A DNA stretch of 64,000 nt from Pardosa pseudoannulata (Eukaryota > Arthropoda > Arachnida > Araneae > Lycosidae): NCBI GenBank assembly GCA_032207245.1, contig CM063510.1:45992015-46056014 (forward strand). The letters are read 5' to 3'. The notes below the pieces were generated by a model, which was given only the letters and a program-made list of their open reading frames with translations, ran no database searches and was not told where the DNA came from. A program made the translations under genes and the position numbers. Of the stretch, positions 34,742 through 45,699 are shown piece by piece. Every line of letters begins with the position of its first letter. Within the stretch, counting starts at the first letter, position 1.

Positions 34742-35663
34742 CTAACATATAGCCCGTCATGTGACGGGATCAGTAAAATTTTTAATTTTCTAGAATTGTA
34801 AAGTACCTTATAAGGCAGGTAAAAAATGATTTGTTTTTTGGCTGAGAATTATCTGGTACACGCTGCATAATTTATTTATCTTTAGTGACCGCATGTTAGT
34901 TGCCAACTTTAATTTATCTTGTCATATTACGTGATAGGATGGAGAGCAGAGGTTTTAATATTGACAGTGATTATTTGGCGGTATATATGAATGATGTCCA
35001 ATATTGTGTGAATCGATTGCAAACCGTGTGGTTATGTATAAAAAACAAACACACAAACGCACAAACTTCTTAATTTTCAAAGATTTACTAAACTTAAAAG
35101 CTAGATATTTATTAGTTCGTGAAATAGACTCCTAGACTTTTATGAAAAAAATTTGTTGTTAATACCGGGGATAAAAATTTCGTTGCAACAAAAAATAATC
35201 GATGATTAAATTTTAAATTAGCACATATGTACCTAATCTATTATTTAATACAAATATAAAAGAAAATTATTGACGTAATATCTAAGTTCAGTGATAAAAC
35301 GAAAGAAAATAATGCAGACGATATTTAAATAATTTAAAATAAGAAATGATTAAAGGAGATGGTTAAAGGAATGACGTCATAATGCTAGAAAAAATTGTTA
35401 CATTGACCTATTTATTATGCGATAAATTGATCAATTTAATATTCTGCTCTTAACCGGAGACGCTTGAAATAATGGCATTAAACTCTCGAAAAGGGGGAAG
35501 GAGTGGATTTCGAACGTTTTCGAATTCGCTTTGAATTTTGGTAACCCTAAATCCTCAAAAATACAATATGGATCCCTCTATCCATTCCAGGTACAACTGC
35601 TTCATAAATTCGCATACAGACGGACAGGTCGACAGACAACTTAGGCTATTATTACATAGAAGA
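34742..35663 (-). mobile_element. Non-autonomous Helitron H1, copy B
   Basis: Read on the minus strand it begins TCTTCTATGTAATAATAGCC and ends with the perfect stem CCCGTCA-CA-TGACGGG then CTATATGTTAG before a T. It is 922 bases against 926 in copy A and similar along its whole length, with opposite orientation. No open frame of note. Confidence 0.75.
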
Positions 35664-36346
35664 TTTGCCATTATTTAATTAAATTTTTACTTTCATATTT
35701 TTACATCATCATTATAAAATTCTTTTCCGTTTATTTCACGAAAAATGTTCTTAGTTTTAAAATTTTAACATTCTGACTTCCAGGAATTCTGCTACCTATT
35801 TACGTATAAACAAGATTGTTTATTTATTCTTACTAAATTTGGTTTAAACTTAGAATTACTTGTTACAGTTTAAGTACACTTATAACACCCAAATATTACT
35901 CTGGTCTACAGTTCTGAGTGAAACATATCCTACATGCTGTGAATCTAATAAACTTTTATTTAAAAGTCGTTAAACCTTTTCAATTGGTATGCAAGTAAGG
36001 ATATCTAGCTAGATTACATATTCAATAATCGAAAAGACAGCTTAAGAGGGAGGATTATTTTCCTATTTTTAAATCTTCCTTTTGTTCGTGCATTTTAATG
36101 AGAGTTGAAACTGGATTTTACACTGAAGCATAGCTCTAATCCATTTATTTAACTGTAATATCTTTATTTTTGCTTGTTTTCTCAGATGAAAAAGTTTCCA
36201 GATTTGTATTTAATTGGAATTAAATTTATAGTCTTAAGTATGGCTATTTAATGATTTAAATGATTAACATGAGATAAATAAAAACCAACTTTTGTTCTCA
36301 GATTAAAACATAGTTAAATCGCGTCTTACAGATTTTCGGTTTAACT
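35664..36346. other. AT-rich DNA, no gene recognised
   Basis: No feature seen. Confidence 0.45.
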
Positions 36347-36503
36347 GTTTTGGTTTAGATCACTACGATCTGCAATTTTTGCTCTATGAATGCTATCGAC
36401 CGACTCCTACCACTTAAAGCTGATTGCGAACGACTACGTACATCCATGCCGGGAGCGAAATTCGAACCCGCGGAATCCGATACTGAAGATCAGTTTACCA
36501 ATG
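36347..36503 (-). repeat. S2 SINE, minus orientation, diverged
   Basis: GTTTTGGTTTAGATCACTACG at the left and CATCCATGCCGGGAGCGAAA with TTCGAACCCGCGG toward the right match reversed S2. The far head end is truncated or eroded. Confidence 0.75.
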
Positions 36504-37832
36504 TAAGGCATTTAATTTCGATTTGGGAGAAATATAGTTTAGCATAAATAGGCAATTTGAATACGCAATTCTGTTTAGTTTTCTGTTTAGTTTCGTTTAA
36601 GTGTTAAAACGAATTACTCCTAAAAATTTGTTTTTACCTTTCAGAAATCTTAATTTTTTAGGATCAAGTTATAATTCTAAAAATGTTTATTACCAAGAAA
36701 AGAAAAGTTTCAAATGAAAAAAAGCTAAGGCTATTCAAAAATAGTAATATCTAAAACAGTAATATCAAATAGTAATAGACCCTTCTACTTTAAAGTATTA
36801 TCGCTGTATATCAGCGATATCAAATATAAATTGAGGGATATATCGCAATATTAAATATCTGATATCTTTCAGCCCTAGTAATAACCCTAATTTGAAACAA
36901 ATATTTCAAAAACTTTGCACTTCAATAAAGTTCCAAATCTTTCATTAATTTTTCATGTCATCTTGTTTGTTTACTTAAAGTAAAATTCTGATAATTGAAT
37001 AATAAATCATAATATTTAATGGTTTATTTTTCATTACATAGATTTTTTTAAACACACACTTTTTCTGGAAAAGTCTGCGAAATTTGTGATGGGTGAAAAA
37101 GATTGAGGATGGGGTACGTAGACTAAGGAAGATTTTGAACCACTGCTGTAGGGTATAGCTTTCCCGATTTTTTTTTTTTTATCACTCCCTTTCTTTACAT
37201 CATTTGATGTAATAACCCACAATTTTGAACTTTTAAGACCGTATTCCACTTTTTCCAAACAGTGACTTGATGATACACTTAGGTCATTCTTCTGGAACGA
37301 TTTAGTGGACAAATAAAAAGTGGATTCTTCAGAACACAGTAGGACAGTATTGGAAACTGGAATCTTATAGAAGATGTTCCAGAATCTTGTGTAGAAAATT
37401 TAAAATACCACTTAGCTTACGAAAAAAAAAAAGGATTTAAAAATTTCTAAATCAAAATATAAGTAATATTATAATCAATGTTTATATTTTTATAAACTTG
37501 ATGGTGGCATTTGCCACGACCTCCTGTTTTCTACATCTCAAGTACGAACTTGTTGATATTCCGCAAAGAAATTCTTCTAACACCTATAAGTAATAAATTG
37601 TAGATTGTCTGTATTATCTATGCACTTCAAAAAATTCAGGACGGAAAGGCTTAACGTTTTTCTTTAATGGTTTTAACTCAAGAGCCTTTGAAAAACGTCC
37701 CGTGCAACCCGCCGTAATCCACCTGTTCATCTGCATACAATTTTAATAGTTTAGCTTATAGCTCTAAGGTCAATTTTCTTTCTCTCAAAATTTCTATAAT
37801 TTTAGCTGAAAATGTTTAAAATGTGTTTTAGG
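36504..37832. other. AT-rich DNA, no gene recognised
   Basis: Repeated ATATC words at 36750-36870 end in AGCCCTAG, which reversed resembles a hAT-like CAGGGCT end, but no partner or target duplication was found. Confidence 0.35.
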
Positions 37833-37939
37833 TGGGAGCTGATGGGGTGCAGTGTGCCTGCCTAGAAATGGCTAAAGGCAGAAATCGAACTTTCTTTGGA
37901 ATGCGGGCTAAGACCAGATTCCAGCAAAATCTTCACTGA
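37833..37939 (+). other. Candidate terminal exon-like segment
   Basis: After GTGTTTTAG at 37824-37832 the frame reads VGADGVQCACLEMAKGRNRT, then FFGMRAKTRFQQNLH and TGA. The codons look coding, but the acceptor lacks a good polypyrimidine tract and the frame has a stop directly upstream. I do not recognise the product. Confidence 0.2.
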
Positions 37940-38920
37940 GTATACAAATTGCCTTAACTAACAGTTAGATTGACATATATTTTTGTATTATTATTCGCAG
38001 AGCTTATACTCTTCAGGCAGATTTTTCTAGAATAGAACACTGATGTTTCGCAAATCGGCTCATTTGTATATAATTCACAGTAAATAAGCAAGAATTACGT
38101 AAAAATTTAGTGATCTTGCAGTGATTATGCTTAACCTTTTCCAGAGGGGCTGGGACAGTATGTGTCCCGCAAATGCATTAGTCCTTTCAAAAGGTTAATA
38201 TACGCCTAAAGGATATCTCATAATGAAATGATTTATATACCTGTAACAGGAAAATGAATAGCAAAAATCTGGAATCATTTTTGAGAACAAAATTGCATAA
38301 CATAGCTACTGAATACTTGTTTACATGAATCATTTTAAAGCTAAGTATTTTACTTAATATAAATGAATTTTAAATTACATTTTTACACACTTTCACGGGG
38401 GATTTTGTAGATTTTTAAAATTTATTATATTCATTTAATTGTGGGGTATATTTTTGCTTAAGCGATTTCAATATAACGGTATTGTAAACCAGACACAGTA
38501 AGACAACAGCTATGTGTCAGAATATAGTAATGAATGCTGGGCAGCTTAAGACACAAATGGAAAAGGGTTAAAAATAGACAGCTGCTTCCCAGCTATCAAT
38601 GAGGTGTTATAGTTATGCAAGCGAACTTATGACTAAAAAAATTAATCAATACTATAAGCTATTTCTAACAGGAGAAGATGAGGTGGTTAGTTCACAAATA
38701 AGTGGTACCTCTAAATAATGGACATTGATTGGGACTGGATATTTTGTCCGTATTCGGGAAGGATCCCCTATCCGAGAGGACAAAAATTTTTTTTGGCATT
38801 TAACATATCTAAACATTAATAACCTCTATTCCTAAAATAAACCAGCAAAGAGAGTATGTACATTGAGAAATATAATATAATATTTTCAAAGAGAGTATGT
38901 CTATTGTATGAGATTACAAG
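37940..38920. other. AT-rich DNA, no gene recognised
   Basis: No feature seen; TTTTGTCC..TATTCGGGAAGG near 38750 looks transposon-like and loosely resembles text near 40640, but they are not inverted to each other. Confidence 0.35.
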
Positions 38921-39810
38921 CAGTGGCGTACTAAGGCTAAAGCGGGCCTTAGGCAACACTGTAATTCCGGGCCTATTTTTCAGTCATGACACGTACTTTG
39001 AGTTTGGTAGCTTGGTTTTAAAGCATATAGTATGTATTGCTATTTAATTATGGGATTCCAAGAAAAAAAAAGGAAAAAATAATATACATGTACAAAAATT
39101 AAATAAACATAATTTATTAAAACACACAAACAAATTTATTAAAATAAACAAACATAAACATAATTTATTAAAACAAACATAAACATAATTAATAAAAAAA
39201 AACAATAATTCTTAAACAAATACACCCAGACTGATTAGTTATATTGCCATTTTTTCTCACTTTTAATTCTGCAAGCTCGTCTATTAGTTTGTTATATTTA
39301 TTAGAGTTATTTAATAACTCTTTTTCTATATAGAGTAATGATAAACTATTTAATTTTTGTTGGCCTAATGTGAATTTAAAATTTTTTTTTATTCTGGCCA
39401 TTACTGAGAGCTTGCTTTTACCACTTGCATTTATTATTGGAAGGGTTAAATAAATTCTCAGAATTATGTTTAAATTAGGGAATGTTGCAATAATATTATT
39501 TTCCTAAATCAATGACCACATGGATACAGGCGAAAGCCTTTACTGACGTGTATAGTAAAGGCTTGATAAGCTCGAGTCTCGATCGTATTTACACACATCG
39601 ACACTAATGCATAAACGCTAGAATGCTCCTCCACATTTGTCGACTTTATCAATCAACGATTCGCCATAATTTAGATACGTTTCAGCAATAATTAAGAATA
39701 TCACGTTTTTCTGTTAAATAAAATTCAAAATTTAAAACCTAATTTTCAGGCCCTAAAAATTACGGGCCCTGGGCACGTGCCTAAGTTGCCTAGGCCTTAG
39801 TCCGACCCAG
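38921..39810 (-). mobile_element. hAT element with ZMYM1-like dimerisation remnant
   Basis: The left end CAGTGGCGTACTAAGGC and the reversed right end CTGGGTCGGACTAAGGC share the CTAAGGC block typical of one hAT group. Flanking 8-mers are ATTACAAG (38913-38920) and ATTAGAAG (39811-39818), 7 of 8 identical. On the minus strand (39401-39189) are LGQQKLNSLSLLYIEKELL and DELAELKVRK, the hAT C-terminal dimerisation region ('RLxxLALLSIExE ... FAxxKARK'). The rest of the transposase is missing. Confidence 0.85.
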
Positions 39811-40740
39811 ATTAGAAGAAAACGCAAATTAAGACAATAATAAAAGGCATTAGAACTGAATCACAGTAACTACTACACTCAACAAAGAATAAAATTCATT
39901 AACATTTGTGCCAAAGTAATTTAGAGTAATCTGTTAACATATTGTTTTTTCCTTTACACAGCAAACTTTATCTTCGTGATGAATTTTTAATATATTTACC
40001 TGTTCTAAGCCGTCACCATCCCACTTTATTAACAAAACTTTTAAAGCTTTTCAGTATATATGAGTGCTTTTGAAAAGTCCTGATTTTGAGCGTAGTTCCC
40101 TTTCACAGTAGTTACATACTCCTCAGAAATTTCATTATTGTACAAAAAATTTAACTTTTCAGTGTTGTCTCTGAGGAGAAAATAGGAAACATTCAAACCC
40201 GTTTCTTCTTTGTATAAATCGTTACCAATTTTGAGATATTATGCACAGCTAACATTAGAATGCAAACTTGCCACGTGATATGTACTCTCTTCTTTGTTTT
40301 CTTCAGTTCCACTATCAACTGTTGCTATCACAGTGCGCGAACTTACGAATCCCACATTTAAAAAAAAAAATTTAAAATGGTCTCAGAGGACACTTCAGAT
40401 TGTGAATGGAAAGGATGGGGGTGGTTATAAATTCCAGTTTTAAAGGGAAAATGTCAGAGGCACAAAAATTCTTTGTGAGTATGTCTACATGACAGAGAAA
40501 AGTAAAGAAAAGTTATTTGGTGAATAACTGTTATTAGCGAGCGTATCGAATTATATGGAACTCTACTGTAGAGGGCCGTTCACTATTCAGAGTGGATAAC
40601 ACAAACAACCCTATATTATGGGACTGGAAATTACAAAAATGTCCGTTAATTAGAAGTGTCAGTAATTCGGGAATATAATGAATATACCATTGTATTACAG
40701 TAACACTTTCACGAATCTAAATAGTTTACCTGTAAACTGC
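39811..40740. other. AT-rich DNA, possible degraded minus-strand coding
   Basis: On the minus strand around 40060-40330 several runs look protein-like (GTEENKEESTYHVA, FLYNNEISEEYVTTVKG) and could be an eroded transposase C-terminus, but there is a stop between them and no diagnostic motif. Confidence 0.2.
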
Positions 40741-40747
40741 TTGTTAA

Positions 40748-40885
40748 TAAAAAAAAAAAAAAAAAAAAAAAACAAAAAAAAAAAATAAAAAAAAAAAAAA
40801 ATAAAACAAAAAAACTAAAAAAACAATTACAAAAAAAAAATTAAAATAAAAAATAAAAAAAAATAAAAATAAAAAAAAAAAAACT
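40748..40885. repeat. A-rich low-complexity tract
   Basis: About 138 bases of almost pure A with scattered T and C. It may be a decayed poly(A) tail, but nothing retroelement-like adjoins it on either side. Confidence 0.95.
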
Positions 40886-41054
40886 GCTTTGTTAAAAAAT
40901 ATCAATCTAAGAACCATTATAATTAATATTGATAGGTATAGCAATAACTTTATGGCAATAGCTATACTGATCAATATAAGGTTTTCAAGCAGTAGGTCTA
41001 GGAAACTTGTACAGTTTAAGAGGTATTTTGTGTACGCATTTCCAGTTCCTAGAG

Positions 41055-42728
41055 CAGGGATGGACAAACTTTTTCGGCCGCCGTTCAAAAATCGAAAGAA
41101 AATAAATTTGGCGGGCCAAGATAAATTTTTCTAAAATTTCAAAAACAGTATTCAAGTACCTAACGGTTTAAATACGTTAATGAGATGAATGAAATTGCGA
41201 TTTCATTTATAAAAGTTCCTTATACTGAGGTTATAGATGATTTCGACAAAAGTGTCACCTTTTCTGCCTTTAAAATGCCGTTTAACTAAAAAACAGGAAA
41301 TATTTTTATTTAGTTTTTAAAGCTTTTTTAAATAAATTTAACTACAGTTTTTTTAACAAATTACTAATTATAAGCAAAGTTAAAATTTTCAGTTGTGTAT
41401 AAAACTATTACATAAAGAAAAGTTTAACAATATGTATAAAAAGTTTATAATAAATCACAGATGTTCATGTAAAAATACAAAAATCCATTTTAATTTAGAA
41501 TTCTTACTAAAACATTAGGAATGTCTACCTTCTAAAGAAATTTTCACAGACCATAAATCTTTACATATAATAAAATTATACAAAATATTGTTATTGCATT
41601 AAGACCTCTTTCAATTCTTGTAAAATCATAAAATAATTAATACAGTACAATTTTGGAATAGAAAGTTTACCTCCCCACACAATGCTACCCCTTAACACAG
41701 TGGGAAAAAAGAGTAAAGTCATTCCCCAACTGCCGTTACCGTAGTTACAGTTGGTCATCGGGGAAAAATCAGTGACCTTGAAGTGACTATTGAGTTTACA
41801 CCGAGTATAGTTAGATGTATGAAATTTTGCACGTAGGTTCAATTCCGATGACAGTAGAATATTCAATAAAAAATAAATAAATAAATAAATAAATAAATAA
41901 AATCAGTTTGTTAAATGCAAAAAGCTGTTCAGCGTACTCGGAAACATACTGCAGAGATTTGAAACTAGTATCGCCATCTAGCGGCTTAATCAAAAACTCA
42001 AACAAATTTTTTACTTTTTTGTGCAATTTTTATAGCTTTTCTTCTTACATAAAAGTGATTTTAAAAAATATTTTTATATTTTTCTTGTTAATGACTTCTT
42101 CTGCCATAATCTTCCATTTGTCTTAGGGAACAAACACTGCGGTGATATCACACCCTCATTCAACAGGAGTGGGGGGAGGTAGCAAACCTGACGTGTTTAG
42201 CCAAGGTCAAAGTAAGACTTGGTACTGGAAATACTACAGAGTACTCCCTAGATCAGGGATGGACAAACTTTTTCTGCCGCGGACCAAAAATCGAAAGAAA
42301 ATAAGTCTGGCGGGCTAAGATAAATTTTTCTAAAATTTTAAAAACAATATACAAATACCTAACGGTTTAAATACGTTCATGAAATGAATGAAATTGCGAT
42401 TTCATTTTTAAAAGTTCCTTATACTGAGGTTCGAAGTGAGATGTAGTGATTTTAAGGAACAATGCTAAATGCTCATCTGTCAGTCTACTTCTGAAATTAT
42501 TCTTTCTAAGGTTCAAAGGTGAAAACACTTGTTCACATATAAGAATCAAATATACCGCCGATCTTCTGGGCGTGAGATAATAAATTTGGAATATAATATT
42601 TAAGAAAAGTAGAAGGATATATAATGTATAAATATATATTTCTTTTAATTTGCCTTGGATCGGCATCTTAAAATTCTATCCGCCGGCCGGACAAAACCTT
42701 CCGGCAGGCCGTAGTTTGCCCATCCCTG
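41055..42728 (-). mobile_element. Composite hAT element with two left ends
   Basis: The outer ends CAGGGATGGACAAACTTTTT and (reversed) CAGGGATGGGCAAACTACGG are flanked by identical 8-mers TCCTAGAG at 41047-41054 and 42729-42736, so this is one insertion. A second left end, with the same first 170 or so bases, starts at 42254. On the minus strand before it, CEQVFSPLNLRKNNFRSRLT, then DEHLALFLKITTSHFEPQY, is the hAT dimerisation domain of the GTF2IRD2/SCAND3-like group. The middle holds repeat U (41815-42126) and an (AAAT)n run. Confidence 0.85.
41815..42126. repeat. Interspersed repeat U, copy 1
   Basis: GAAATTTTGCACGTAGGTTC, then CAGTAGAATATTCAAT, AAATCAGTTTG, GTACTCGGAA and GCCATCTAG occur in the same order at 47636-47900. 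Class unknown. This copy contains an (AAAT)n run at 41866-41900. Confidence 0.65.
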
Positions 42729-42736
42729 TCCTAGAG

Positions 42737-43500
42737 CATAAAAAACATACTGTAATACTTACTATACCGAATCTTACTTATGGCTTGTAATAATAGCTGA
42801 GAAGTAACATTTATACCTTCAATATGTTTAAGCTTTTAAATGACTGAATTGAAACTTCACATAAATGTGACATACTTTTCTAAATAAAACCTTTAAAATT
42901 TGAGAAATAAATGTTTGGCTAATAAATATTAATTCCCTGGCTAACAATACTGGAGTGAATTAAAAAGGTGTTGAAATATATATTCAAATATGTTTATAAA
43001 CCTGCATTACTTTTGCTTCCTCTAAGGATTAGTTTTGCTTATCTTTCGTTGTTTTAGCATTGAAAATGAGTTTTACGGAAATTAGACACATTCTACACTA
43101 TTGATAGTATCATTTAAAAACGTATTATCATAAATATATTATTTTTGGATATAGGTGGACAGTTTAAGATTAAGGAAGCTTATATTATTCAAATTAATCT
43201 TGTTTCCGACCCAATGCTTTTGTTTACGAGTATTACATTTGTGAAGAATGAAAACTTTTCCTTTATACCTTCCAGCGATAAAATCCCTATTTTTTTACCT
43301 ACAAGGTATTATTCCTCGTTGATAACTGAATATTATCATCAAATTCCTGTTCATAACACCTATAATCAGTCACTTGAGAGAGTAATCACATGTGTATGCA
43401 AACCTTCTGTGCTTACATCTCTTATCTTCCTACAAAAAAGACAATCAAACACCAATCTTGATATTTCCTGTTTTTCTTTTGTGTTTTTTTCCTCTCGCAG
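42737..43500. other. AT-rich DNA ending in a strong acceptor-like tract
   Basis: The last 40 bases are pyrimidine-rich (TTTTTCTTTTGTGTTTTTTT then CCTCTCGCAG). Nothing else is recognised. Confidence 0.35.
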
Positions 43501-43606
43501 GTGGGAGTGTTCAAATTCGAAGCCATCAACAACGGTTATTTTTAGATGTCGCCCGAAACAAAGTTGTTCATTTCTGTTTCGTTTACTTTTGAAGGTTGGC
43601 TTTTAA
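43501..43606 (+). other. Candidate exon after strong acceptor
   Basis: Directly after the acceptor at 43500 all three frames stay open for a while. Phase 0 gives VGVFKFEAINNGYF and TAG at 43543-43545. With one carried base the frame gives GSVQIRSHQQRLFLDVARNK and stops at 43592; with two it stops at 43606. The acceptor is the best in the window, but three open frames mean none is favoured by stops alone. Confidence 0.25.
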
Positions 43607-44074
43607 GTTTTGTAGTCTATTTAAAGAGTCCAAAACAAAAGGGGTTAGGCGTCTTTTTGTACATACTTATTGTAATTCGCGAATAGGCAGTGATAGATCG
43701 TTTACTGGATATTTAGGAGCATGTACCACTGTCATATGATTCCTAGGCCAAACGATGTTTGTTGCCAATATTTGATGTATTAAATAGATATACTTTTTTC
43801 GTAAATTTTCTTCCTCTCTGAAATAATTTACTATGTATCAATCTGAGACAATCCTTATAATTACGTCTTTAGGCAGTAACCATTTCAGTAAGTGAACTGA
43901 AACTAATGGTTTTTAAGGTTGAAAGAAATAAGTACAATAAGAGCTTAAATGAAAAGTTGTTACAATGAAGAGACTTGGAGAACACGCGAATTCTTGGAAG
44001 AAAATTGTTGAGAAAGGAAAGCATTTTACTATTTGTTTAAGCTATAAATGGTATTTTTTTACAATACACAAGCA

Positions 44075-44297
44075 GGGGTATCTGTGCTTTGCTAAGGTGA
44101 TTTTCTCTATATTAATATTAGTTAAAGCATGGTTATTTTTGCTTTTCGTGTATCAGTGGGAAAAGCATTACCAACGCAAACAAAGTCGCGGAAAAATTAC
44201 CTATATGAGCTATGTGAGTGGTGTAAGTGTATTTTATATGGAGATATTTAAGGTTTTGCACTTGAATAATTTGAAAAATATGGATATATGTTATTAC
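44075..44297 (-). repeat. Helitron 3'-end-like fragment
   Basis: AGGGGTATCTGTGCTTTGCTAAGG resembles the end region of Helitron C (TGTGTCCGTGCTTTGCTACGG at 58441), and a related short piece occurs at 45471-45550. The rest of the element is not recognised. Confidence 0.35.
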
Positions 44298-44327
44298 ACT
44301 AGTTTTATATTTTTATATAAAACTAGT
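44298..44327. repeat. Perfect 13-bp hairpin next to Tigger insertion
   Basis: ACTAGTTTTATAT and ATATAAAACTAGT flank a 4-base TTTT loop. The last T of the right arm is the T of the TA target of the adjacent Tigger element, so the insertion sits exactly at the foot of the hairpin. Confidence 0.85.
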
Positions 44328-44328
44328 A

Positions 44329-45163
44329 CAGTAGACTTCGCGTAATGTGATCACGGTTAATGTTATCAATCGCTTATTGCTATCGAAATCACTTGGTCAC
44401 GATTTTCTCCATTCATTTGTATGTTAAATTATCGCTTTATGTGATCGTTACACCGGTTAATGCTATCAGTTTTCGAACCTCATTTTAACTGGCAAAGGAA
44501 TATTCACAATGTATTCAGAAGGAAATATTTTCTTTCCCTTCTCTGTTGTTTTAATTTCCGAGAATTCTCCCTCTTCCACCCAGGGAAAAGGGGATGAACA
44601 AAGGAGTGGGGATAACACGTTCATGCAATTTTTCAGAAATACGCACACTCTGCTGTTGGTCAATAGTTGTCAGATAAGCAAAAGGCAACACATTCTTAAC
44701 AGAACTGACATGATTCAGCATTAAAACAAAAGATCGAAATTTTAAATCGTTATGACAGGTTACTGAAAATGAGTCAGCGCAATGGTGCAGCTCAGTTAAA
44801 CATTTCTCAGCCTCTGAATTGCATTGGAAGTGTTGAAAAGTGGAGTACACAACACCACTCCAATGACTTTAAAAAACATTATGGTTACGAACAATTTATC
44901 AATGAGCTTCTTAGAAAAAATTGCAGGCAGTCAATGATTGACCAATTTTTTAATTATATATACAATTCTTATGTTTTAAAGAATAATATACAGTACATAA
45001 ATATAAGGTGAGAATTTTCATTTTATTTTGAAATTTAGTACATGAATATTAAAGGGGGAGGGGGTAAATTTATCTAATTTTGCATGTCGTTCATTGTTAT
45101 CAATCGGTTATTGTTATCAAAATTATGGTGTCCCAAACTGATCATATTAAGCGGAGTCCACTG
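44329..45163 (+). mobile_element. Tigger/pogo-like deletion derivative T1, copy 3
   Basis: Ends CAGTAGACTTCGCGTAATGT and, in reverse, CAGTGGACTCCGCTTAATAT between TA dinucleotides. It keeps more of the DNA-binding region than the other two copies: LKQKIEILNRYDRLLKMSQR, then NGAAQLNISQP, the second helix-turn-helix of a CENP-B-type domain, and then YEQFINELLRKNCRQSMIDQ near the C-terminus. The catalytic domain is deleted. Confidence 0.9.
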
Positions 45164-45171
45164 TAATTTTA

Positions 45172-45200
45172 TATGAACTTTTTTTTATATAAAGTTCATA
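45172..45200. repeat. Perfect 10-bp hairpin on the other side of the Tigger insertion
   Basis: TATGAACTTT and AAAGTTCATA flank a 9-base loop, beginning 8 bases after the TA that ends the Tigger copy. Confidence 0.75.
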
Positions 45201-45470
45201 GTAAATTGTGTTCATTTTCTATATCAACTAATTTTGTGTCAAAATAGACACCACTTTCAAAGAAAACGACTCATATCTTTGTACATACGATTGTTTTTTG
45301 TTTCTTATCAAATTTAGTTATATGGTTAAACAAAAAGTATTGAAAATATGCTATGATAAATCTTATTGTCAGATAAATTATTGTTTGTTAAATTAAGAAT
45401 TAGTTAGCATTTTTTTTCTCGCTGAAAAACGTAAACATAACACTCTTATGTAGCGCTATTAGATATTGGC

Positions 45471-45550
45471 CGGCACTGTTAATATCTTATATTGTCTTAT
45501 CATGTAATATGATAAGGTGAAAGGTTTTAATATCGACTGTACTCATTTGG
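45471..45550 (-). repeat. Helitron H1 fragment
   Basis: TCATGTAATATGATAAGGTG then AAAGGTTTTAATATCGAC matches the segment near 34920-34965 of Helitron copy B (ATATTACGTGATAGGATGGA ... GAGGTTTTAATATTGAC). Confidence 0.45.
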
Positions 45551-45554
45551 TTTT

Positions 45555-45577
45555 GAAGAGCACTTTTAGTGCTCTTC
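45555..45577. repeat. Perfect 9-bp hairpin
   Basis: GAAGAGCAC and GTGCTCTTC flank TTTTA. No U-run follows and the region shows no transcription unit. Confidence 0.85.
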
Positions 45578-45594
45578 ATAATATAGGGATAGTG

Positions 45595-45687
45595 TACCAG
45601 CAGACTTCCCTGAAAAGTTGGTCCTTTCGGGGAACAAAGGATTAGAAGCTGTTACAGATGCCAAAGGATATCACATTAAGTATTAAA
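45595..45687 (+). other. Coding-like segment ending in a stop
   Basis: The frame reads VPADFPEKLVLSGNKGLEAV, then TDAKGYHIKY and TAA. Codon use is more balanced than nearby DNA and CAG at 45600-45602 could be an acceptor, though the tract before it is not pyrimidine-rich. No family recognised. Confidence 0.2.
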
Positions 45688-45699
45688 TGCTTCTGGTTA

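Noticed and set aside
37034..37312. Ser/Lys-rich 92-codon minus-strand frame
   Set aside because: Contains a poly-A run encoding Lys, no recognisable domain and no transposon ends around it.
38750..40680. Possible Tigger-type element between similar GTCCG...ATTCGGGAA motifs near 38750 and 40640
   Set aside because: The motifs are in direct and not inverted orientation, and no TA-bounded ends were found.
40744..41088. Phe-rich minus-strand frame of 114 codons
   Set aside because: Mostly translated poly(A/T) tract followed by the end of a hAT element.
42254..42728. hAT element with its own borders 42254-42728 and imperfect TSD CCCTAGAT/TCCTAGAG
   Set aside because: The outer left end at 41055 has a perfect TCCTAGAG match with the right flank, so the larger 41055-42728 unit explains the borders better; the inner end is reported as an internal left terminus.
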